From positions 74,772,190-74,836,189 of the forward strand of contig JAMXBB010000003.1 in the NCBI GenBank assembly GCA_024138015.1: DNA of 64,000 nt, given 5' to 3'. Source of the DNA: Lumnitzera littorea (Eukaryota; Streptophyta; Magnoliopsida; Myrtales; Combretaceae). Positions 56,516-64,000 of the stretch are shown piece after piece (positions within the stretch are counted from its first letter, which is position 1; every line of letters starts with the position of its first letter). The translations under genes were made by a program, and so were the position numbers. The notes below the pieces were generated by a model. The model had not been told where the DNA came from and searched no databases. It saw only the letters and a program-made list of their open reading frames with translations.

Positions 56516-57071
56516 ATTGAAGTCCGAAGTTTCCATGGCTTAGCTTCTTTTTATAGGTGATTTATTAAGGAGTTTAGCATAATAGTCACCCTATTGATCG
56601 AGCTGACAAAGAAGAATGAAAGGTTCAGGTGGAATGATCGAGATGAGCAAAGCTTCAAGGAGATTAAGGAGAAGCTTATCTCGGCACCTATCCTTTAACT
56701 ACCAGATTTTGACAAGCCCTTCGAACTGGAGTATGACGCATCAGGAGTTAGAATTAGAGCTATCCAGATGGAATAGTGATGGCCTGTTGCCTACTACAGT
56801 GAGAAACTTAGTGGTCCTACCCCGAACTATTCTGTATACGAGAAAGAGTTATACTCTCTTTACTAAGCCCTTACTGTTTGGCAACATTATTTGCTGCTGC
56901 AAAAGTTTGTTACTTTTACAAACCATGAGTCTTTGAAGCATTTGGGGAGTCAAAACAAGCTTTCGAAGAGGCAAGCCAAGTGGTTGGAGTTCATAGAGAG
57001 TTTCTCATACGTCATCCAGTATAAGAAGGGAAGTACAAATGTAGTCATCGACGCTCTATCACAACAACAAA
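56516..57071 (+). pseudogene. RT connection and RNase H remnant
   Basis: After the RT come VRSFHGLASFY, LTKKNERFRWN, FKEIKEKLISAPIL, and then the RNase H pieces FELEYDASG, VAYYSEKLSG, NYSVYEKELYSLY, VTFTNHESLKHL and KRQAKWLEFIESFSY, ending NVVIDALSQQ. The catalytic D in YDAS and the E in YEKEL are present. Part is in the open 193-residue frame starting at 56891, which runs on into integrase. Confidence 0.75.
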
Positions 57072-58380
57072 CCTTGCTGACCACTTTGCAAACAAAACTA
57101 TTAGGATTCTCACTCTTCACTGAGCAATATGCTAATGACCCTCACTTCGGTTCCATTGTTGAACAGTATCACGAAGGATTAGTTGTTGGAGGATGTTATC
57201 TTAAGGATGGCTATTTGTTTAAGGACCGTAGGTTATGTATTCCAAATTGCTCTACATGTGAACTGTTGGTCTGGGAAGCTTACAACGGTAGACTTTTAGG
57301 TCACTTTGGGGACATTAAGACAGCCAATCTGTTGAAAGAGAATTTTCATTGGCCAGGTCTAGCCAAGGATGTCCATAAGGTAGTAGGTTGTTATGAAGTA
57401 TGTAAGCGTACTAAGGAGAAGAGAGAACCCCATGGAGAGTACATGCCTCTACCAACGCCTACCTTACCATAGGCCGACCTTAGCATAGACCTTGTTCTAG
57501 GGTTGCCCTAAACATCTAGAGGGAAAGATTCTATTTTTGTTGTAGTGGACCGTTTCAGCAAGATGGCACACTTCATTTCATGCCATCGACTTAACGATGC
57601 TTTATATATTGATGATTTGTTTTTGCAAGAGGTTGTTCGACTATATGGAGTACCGAAGACTATTATCTCAGATCGAGACACAAAATTTTTGAGCTATTTC
57701 TAGAAGACTCTTTGGAAATGATTTGGAACTAAACTAGTGCTCAGCTCCAGTAATCACCCTTAGATTGATGGCTAGATTGCAGTGGTGAATAGGATATTAG
57801 GCAATCTGCTTAAAACTATTGTAGGGACGAACTTAAAGGATTGGGATTTTTGCTTACCAGTCGTGGAGTTCACATACAACTGAACTGTCCACAGCACTAC
57901 AGGGAAGACCCCATTTGAGGTTATTTATGGCCTTAACCCAACCATTCCCCTAGACATGATCAATACCCCAACAGCTACTGAAGAGAATCGATCTAGAGTT
58001 GATCGAGCTCAAAAATTACATGAATGGCACTAGTCCATAACAAAGAAGATTGCCAAATTCAATCAAAGTCAGTAAGAGATTCGTAACCGAGACTGCCAAA
58101 CTATTTCTTTCTAGCCAAGAGACCTAGTATGGATTCACCTCAACCAAGAGCGATTCTTGCACTTAAGATAAAGTAAACTATCCCCTTAAGCTGATAACCT
58201 ATTCAAGGTCCAGAAGAAGATCAACCGCAACACCTACCAAGTTGAGTTGCCTAATGACTATGGTGTCTCCTATACCTTCAATGTATCCAATCCAATTCCC
58301 CATCAATCAATAGAAGATCCTGCGAGTGCCTTAGAAGAACGAGTAGAAACTGCTTCAGATTTGAGGACAAATCTTTTTTA
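57072..58380 (+). pseudogene. Integrase, decayed
   Basis: The zinc-binding part reads AYNGRLLGHFGDIKT...CYEVCKRTK: the second histidine and both cysteines remain but the first histidine is lost. The core follows with VVVDRFSKMAHFISC (first D), YGVPKTIISDRDTKFL (second D), and NRILGNLLKTI. The catalytic glutamate (family GQTEVVNR) reads G-stop-I-A-V-V-N-R, so it is gone. The C-terminal part has FEVIYGLNPTIPLDM and YQVELPNDYGVSYTFNVS. No chromodomain is evident. Confidence 0.75.
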
Positions 58381-58392
58381 CCCTTAGGTAGA

Positions 58393-59245
58393 TAATAGGA
58401 ATCAACTCCCTAGACCAATCACAAGAAACTAAGCTAAAGGACTTCAAGGGCATAGATAGAAAACATTATTTCTAAGCCATAGTCGAGATGAGAACTCCTT
58501 TCCCGATCCAACCTCCAACTAACTTGTCTGTCAGATCTTCACGTGTATCCAACATGCTCCTACCCAACAGCGAAGTCCTAATCCAAAAGACAGCGTAAAA
58601 CTAGCCAAGCCAAGCTCCCGACCTGATTTATTGACATTTGACTTTAAGATAGCTAACCCTTTTCCTAGGCTGATTAGCTCCCGACCTGATCCAAATCAGG
58701 TCGGCTCCTGACTATTAGCACTTCCTGTTTTTGCCTATGTTATATCATGCTCCTAACGTACAGCCATCAAGCGACACGTGTTTTCTGACACAACATTTCA
58801 GAATGATTCTTTCTTTTCCATACTAGATATTCTTTGTCCTTTTTACCCCTTTTTGATATGATTCATGTAATATAATTGTAAAATACCCTTTTGTCTTTTC
58901 ATACATATAAAATAACCCTAGTGGATAAGTATATAAACTTTCACTTTCCTTATACGCAAACATTCAACTTTCAATACAGAATTATCTACTTTGGGCAACC
59001 TTAGTGTTCTCATTATCATTTAACTCTTATTTATTCTCTTTAGCAAGGAGCAGTGGCAAGTGACCCTTCAATTCGAACTGATGTATCATATACGGTAGAT
59101 TGTTGGCTAAGTAGGATTGAGTGGTATGTCATATCCATTCGGTAGCTGCCCGGACTTTGTTAGCTTTCTTTTTTTTTTTTTTAATTTCTTTCCAGTTTGC
59201 TTAGTTGTGGTGTCTCTCCATATGTTTAACCCTGGAGATGCATCA
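58393..59245 (+). repeat. 3' LTR of the chromovirus-type element
   Basis: It begins TAATAGGAATCAA and ends AGATGCATCA, collinear with the 5' LTR. It follows a frame reading SDLRTNLFYP at the end of pol. The purine tract normally expected before it is poorly preserved. Confidence 0.8.
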
Positions 59246-59250
59246 AGAAA

Positions 59251-60239
59251 TGTACCTTCTTCTTTTTCATATCTCAAAGGAAAAGGCTCTTTCCTAAAAT
59301 GCAGCTCCTAATCTTTTCTTTTTTCTTTTTTAAGGAAGAAGTTGCATTTCAAAAATGCCCCTTCACTTATATATATAATACAAAATGTGCCTTTACCGTA
59401 GATACCTACAATAAAAAAATTAGAAAACTTAGAACCCTTTATAACCAGAAAAAAAAAAAGAAAAAAGAAAAAAAATTCAAAGTAAAACTACCTTGGACAA
59501 ATAGTTAAACATCAAATCTTTAAGTCCAAATTTCAACTCATGTGGATCATTCTCAACTAACATATCAGTGCATTCGTAACTAATTTCCATGTCTCTAGCT
59601 CTAAACATCAAGTCGAGAAGTTATGTTGAACACTTAAATAGTATCTTAGTACATAAAAGATATGAAGGATGAAAAAATAAATATAAGCAAAGTAGCATCA
59701 TTTAAAATATATCCTAATTAAATGTACATCTAACTTTATCACACATAAGTTGAAAATGAATACAAAGATACTTTATCTTGCCCCTAATCTTAGTAAACAC
59801 AAGTGATATTTGCAATGTCAACCCCTTTCTAGACCTCCTTTCTTTAACAATAGCTGAGCTTTTGACTCTTATGTCAGCATCTATAGCTAGGTTGGCTCAA
59901 CAAAAGATGGAGGATTGACCGCATGTATTTGGGAAGGACCATCCCCATGAGAACTCACTAACCTTCTCTTTTAAGGAGTTGGTTGTATAAAAAGAGGATC
60001 ATACTAGGTCTCCTTTAGCAAAGTCTCAACTGAGCTCAAAAGAGGGCCTGATAGCATGTTTACATCTAGATGATTAAATGATCCCTTGACCTAAGATGGC
60101 CTAAAGTGTCATTAGCATGTCAACCCCATCACTACTGTCATGTTACTCCCTTCATCCTAGTGTGATTGCCTTGCCTGGGTAGATCTAATCATCATAATCA
60201 GTCAAACGATCCAAGTCATTATGTATACAAGAACATGAT
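59251..60239. other. Intergenic or decayed transposon sequence
   Basis: Purine- and pyrimidine-rich runs at 59313-59335 and 59449-59475. No gene. The part from about 59850 may be the downstream end of the Mutator-like element. Confidence 0.3.
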
Positions 60240-61230
60240 ATTGATGTTAATAACGGGTTGTAGAAATTCCATGCTTTTACACATGGACCAAATACCTTAA
60301 AAAACCCACTTCAAGTGTAACACCATTGATTCACTTGATCTATTCCAACCCTAATTAACCTTTATTCCAAGGTTGCTAATCTCTATTGCATTGAGCAACC
60401 TCGAAAGATCGTCATATAATTTCTCTCAATTTCCAAAAATGACCTCAATAGCCTTCATCTTGGTTGACTATATCCTTCTATTGGTTACTAAGTATCCAAA
60501 TTCTCAATTGACAACATTGCGCAGCTAAGAAATTTTTGTATCTGGATCATCTCTTAACTTGTTAAGGAATACACTAGCTATTGTATTGGAATCTAGCTAT
60601 GAATGATCTTGATGTATGAATAGGTTTACACATGTGTGTGGACCCCCTAGTCTAGTTATGATAAACAAGCTCTTAAGCTTCTTCTTGTAAGCCCAGAGTC
60701 TCTATCCAAGGTTATCAAACTAGTGATTTTACCTAGAATTGTTAAAAGGTCTGTAGAATTGGAACGCAAAATCGAAGAAACATAAGTTTGTACAACTTAT
60801 GTAAAATAGCCTTAGAAAAACTCTAAATATGCTTATAGTAGTTATAAAATACTTAAAATACATGATAGAAATACATAAATGAAGAAATTGAGTTCTTTTT
60901 CCATAAAAAATCCTTAATTTATAATCTAATATTCACGAAAGAAAGAGAAGCAAAGTCAAAACTAAATTTTTTCCATTATTTATTTATTTATTTTTTTGAG
61001 AAAACAATGAATTGAAGAAAACCAAATATTTCAAATCATTTTGAATTATTAATAGTATAAACTTATATATATAGTTTTTCAAATAAACTTTTTTATTAGA
61101 ATTAAAACCTGAATGAAGGATATGAATATTAAATAAAGGATTAGGAGAGAAAGAGAAAGAGTAAAACAATTGGAATAGAATAGGAAAGATGATTTAGTGC
61201 CTTAATAGAAAATAGTTAGTGAAAGCCTAG

Positions 61231-61253
61231 TTATATATATATATATATGTATG

Positions 61254-61283
<30 letters not shown>
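61231..61283. repeat. TA/TG microsatellite
   Basis: Long TA dinucleotide runs separated by a short GTATGTATAC interruption. Confidence 0.9.
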
Positions 61284-61284
<1 letters not shown>

Positions 61285-61508
61285 TTGGCTCATTTGACTT
61301 ATATATACAGAACTGGTAAACTCGATTAAAAACTTATGTTTTTATCGAGTTTGATATATAAAATTAGCAAAAGACGTAAGTTTCTACAAAAAAACAAAAA
61401 CAAAAACAAAAACAAAAATTTTACGTTCGAGTTAACTCAGAAGAGCCTTTTAAAATTGTAAACTTGTAAAATCGCATGAATAGAATTGCGATTTTGACAA
61501 CTATACCT

Positions 61509-61781
61509 CTACCTATAACTATTAGCCCTCTTAGAGTAGAGTACGGACCACTTTCCATTATTGAACTCATCAACAGTAAAGTTACAATGAAGCTTGATGT
61601 AGTACATCTTGACAACTTGTATAACATTTACATTAGTATTGAACCTCATAACTCTATTGAGATCTTCAATGGTTAGCAGATTGTTGCACTTAATATTCAT
61701 AGTTTCCTCAAAGTATATATAGCCATCATCCCTACCGGTATTAAAAAAGGGTATGGAATCTGTAATTGTTGAGCCGATCAT
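61509..61781 (-). pseudogene. Probable MULE N-terminal segment (90-codon frame)
   Basis: Open frame with no independent domain match. It lies in the same orientation and just upstream of the MULE zinc-binding domain remnant, where plant MuDR-type proteins carry a variable N-terminus. Confidence 0.3.
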
Positions 61782-62147
61782 ATGAATCTCTAGTGGATGT
61801 ACTAAGACTTCAATTTACTCCATTGAAATTGTGCCATAGACAAGGGAATGTGTTATTGGCATTTGAGAGATAATGTTCTCACTTGACCTTACCTTTGTCT
61901 CGTTGTCAACTTCCTTAACCTCATCATCATTGGCTTGTCCATCTTCCTTAGCCTCATAATCATCTTCATCATTGCGTGATTTCATATAGGTATAAACATA
62001 GGCACTAGATTGTAGGTAGGGGAATCAACCATCATAGGTTGCATTAAGGGTATTATGAGTGGAAGTATTTGCTTGAGATGTAAACTACTGAAGATTCCTA
62101 GAAACTTCTTTTTCGAATGTTCTCATATATAAGTGGTGAATGTGAGT

Positions 62148-62393
62148 TTACCCAAATGCTTCAACCATCTCAAACAAGTTCTTCGCATCATCATGATCCT
62201 TTATAGTAATTAAGGAAACAACTTCGGAATAAGCGTTGGGGTACTTGTGTAATATCTCAACCTTGCTTACACTAGGATAAATTCTAATGCTCTTGTAAAC
62301 CTTCCTAAAGAATTTGTCAAGCATGGTATTGGTTTTCATTGTCAGTAGTTTGATAAGGTTTATATCGTACTCTGAACTCGGATTTTCTCTCAC
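62148..62393 (-). pseudogene. Probable MULE-linked frame (81 codons)
   Basis: Open frame MRENPSSEYDINLIKLLTMK and on, followed downstream by an acidic segment (NDEDDYEAKEDG) and then the 61781-61509 frame. Its position suggests the start of the MULE protein, but the sequence itself is not recognised. Confidence 0.3.
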
Positions 62394-63931
62394 GATATTT
62401 CCATGGGTATATATGGAGAATTTAATTAAGCCTACCGTTTTTAGCCTGTATACATAAAATTCATCATACTTATTAGTCTAGTATTGTCCTTGTAAATTTT
62501 AGTGTGCATTTGTAGCATGTCAAAGATTACACTTTACTAGCAAATAAGGCCTTTTAAACATTTCAACAAACATGTTATGGGCATCTTGCCAAACACCTTA
62601 TAGGTATTCACCTATACCACATAAATGACATATTATTACACTAATTTACAAACACTTCAGCTATAAAAACATGTTATCAATGATATTTACAACCTAAATA
62701 TACAAGTAGTAACCCAACTTGTAAGAGAAATTAATAAAACTATATCACACTCCAACTCTAGGGTTTGATTTAATCCACGTGAATTTAGTGAAATAATGTG
62801 AAGGTTCTTGTATAAAAAGTGTATAGGAGACTAAATTGAGTATTTATGGAAGATTTATAAAGAAAACATGAAGAAAATTGACTTGATATTACAATCACAC
62901 TAGAGTGATACGGTTCAAGCCAAGGATAGACAAGGTCAGCCATGAGGATGGGTCTAATAATGCCAAAGGAACAAAAAGCAAATGAGAGTCAATGGTTTAG
63001 CAATCCTGCGCACTAACTCTACAGATATGACGCACTGTGAAATCACATACAGACCTAAGACTCATCGGATATGACGTATCAATTCAAGTAATAGGGTTGC
63101 TCACCATAATCCTTACTAAAGGGATTGATAAGAGCTAGTGAAGGAGAGAGCTTTCCGAGAGAAAGACTCAAAAGGGGATTTTCATTAATCTTTTGTATGT
63201 TTTTTTACATTGTTACAAAAGTTGCTATTTATAGTTCGTCTTACACCTTAGTAGCAAAACTATAAATAATGTACAAGGCCTTAAACCCTAAAGAATTGAG
63301 CCTATAAATAAAACAAAGATAAACCTGTACAAAAATATAAAAACTATGCATTTTACAGGGAGAAGTCGGCATATGATTATTCAGCATGCTTTAGAAGTAG
63401 TCTCGTAGTGCTTGGCCGAGACACTAGAGAGGTTGGCCTATAATTGCTGAGTTTTGAAGTCAGTTGGCAATAGTCTCTCCAAGCTGTGCTAAGTAGATCC
63501 AACCCTCGGTAATATAATCTCTCGGCCACTAAGTCAACGATAAACTTTAGTCGAGTAAATCCAACTCTTGGAAACATGATATCTTGACCTTCTGCTTCTT
63601 AGCACTCTATCTACGAGAAATAGGTCATTCAGCTTGGCAGACAGAATGAGTTGATAAGTAGATGAGCTCAGCCTTGATAGTCGGGTTAGGTCGATACCCC
63701 GAAGCCAATCACTAGAGAGTGTAATAGAGAAATGAGAGAAAATGTAGAGTGTTTTGCTGTTATGAAATGCACTTACTATGCTCAATTTTGGATTTTATTT
63801 TTGGTATAGTGAAGGTAAACTTATGAAATGTTCCTTCTTCTTTAAAATATGAAAAAGAGAAATATGTATTTCCTAGATGTGTCTTTCCTACCTCCCAATG
63901 GTACTAAGTTTTAAATTGGCCCCTACTTATG
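62394..63931 (-). other. Unassigned; LTR-like promoter features on the minus strand
   Basis: Minus-strand CTATAAATAG at 63222-63231 is followed by a CTTTCTCTCGGAAAGCTCTC-type pyrimidine-rich leader, as in many LTRs. No ends or target duplications could be found. An 83-codon frame at 63785-63534 is not recognised. Confidence 0.25.
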
Positions 63932-63953
63932 ATATATATATATATATATATTA

Positions 63954-64000
<47 letters not shown>
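63932..64000. repeat. AT then GA microsatellite at the window edge
   Basis: A TA run (63932-63964) passes directly into a GA run (63965 to the end), which may extend past the window. Confidence 0.95.

Larger units (their letters stand above)
53229..59245 (+). mobile_element. Ty3/gypsy chromovirus-type element, both LTRs, decayed
   Basis: About 6.0 kb with LTR-like direct repeats (53229-54071 and 58393-59245), a primer-binding-site remnant, and zinc knuckle, protease, RT, RNase H and integrase in Ty3/gypsy order. The flanks GGAAA (53224-53228) and AGAAA (59246-59250) look like a target duplication with one change. Many stops and frame breaks disable it. The LTR size (about 850 bp), the tRNA-Met-type site and the integrase C-terminal ending (LPNDYGVSYTFNVSNPIP, SDLRTN) suit plant chromoviruses of the CRM/Reina kind; the clade is inference. 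The LTRs differ at many sites, so insertion is not recent. Confidence 0.85.
60240..62393 (-). mobile_element. Mutator-like element (MULE) transposase, decayed
   Basis: On the minus strand from about 60760 one frame reads RLWAYKKKLKSLFIITRLGG then PHTCVNLFIHQDHS, the zinc-binding MuDR-type N-terminal domain (family CPWRLxAxK...GPHTCxN). It continues LRDDPDTKIS, EFGYLVTNRRI, TKMKAIEVIFGN, KLYDDLSRLLNAIEISNLG and KSMEFLQPVININ. These follow the MULE transposase pattern of plants: a KAIExIFGDWExSY motif, a NPGT-type motif, and CRPVISIDGT at the start of the DDE core. Many stops occur and the DDE core itself is unreadable. The upstream open frames 61781-61509 and 62393-62148 are probably the element's N-terminal region. 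No terminal inverted repeats were identified. Confidence 0.6.

Noticed and set aside
1..64000. CRISPR arrays, tRNA and rRNA genes
   Set aside because: No regularly spaced identical repeats, cloverleaf A/B boxes or rRNA signatures were noticed. The tandem arrays lack CRISPR-like spacers.

Overview
This window is AT-rich eukaryotic DNA from a flowering plant, most likely a eudicot. It has one spliced nuclear gene with plant-type introns, surrounded by nested and decayed plant transposons (Ty3/gypsy of the Athila, Tat and chromovirus types, an apparent Ty1/copia SIRE-type LTR, an L1-type LINE and a Mutator-like element). I saw no bacterial, viral, plastid, rRNA, tRNA or CRISPR feature. The species cannot be fixed from the sequence alone.

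Layout. 1-6475: an L1-type LINE on the + strand, split by a 3.0 kb solo LTR with a perfect 5-bp target duplication. 6476-25625: a minus-strand Athila-like element that keeps gag, protease, the very end of pol and the second ORF (plant transposon protein) but shows no RT, RNase H or integrase. It is broken by a second 3.1 kb solo LTR, by a diverged 3.5 kb solo LTR in the opposite orientation, and by a SIRE-like LTR that itself carries a 2.8 kb Tat-type solo LTR. 25626 is a single N (assembly gap). Right after it comes a truncated fourth member of the 3-kb LTR family, then a second Athila 3' UTR fragment to about 28312. 28313-36890: two Tat-type LTR-like direct repeats enclosing a non-coding interior that ends in three tandem-repeat arrays and a polypurine tract, so probably a non-autonomous element.

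36891-53223 is the gene-bearing part. It holds a G-box-containing block, MITE-like foldback repeats, a perfect 447-bp inverted repeat that ends at a second single N, and then the only convincing protein-coding gene: a nine-exon MED26-type Mediator subunit gene (CDS 43349-46179, 452 aa). Its long leader contains short upstream ORFs. The rest, about 46.6-53.2 kb, is intergenic.

53229-59245 is a decayed chromovirus-type Ty3/gypsy element with both LTRs, a primer-binding-site remnant, zinc knuckle, protease, RT, RNase H and integrase, all broken by stops. 60240-62393 holds a decayed Mutator-like transposase on the minus strand. The window ends in an AT/GA microsatellite.

The coding logic is simple: one housekeeping transcription gene in a retrotransposon-rich neighbourhood. 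I found no convincing undescribed biological system. The most checkable observations are the nested insertion order supported by target duplications, the long-LTR family with conserved GC-rich modules, the RT-less Athila derivative, the LTR-embedded minisatellite, the upstream ORFs of the MED26 gene, and two places where assembly breaks probably shape the sequence.
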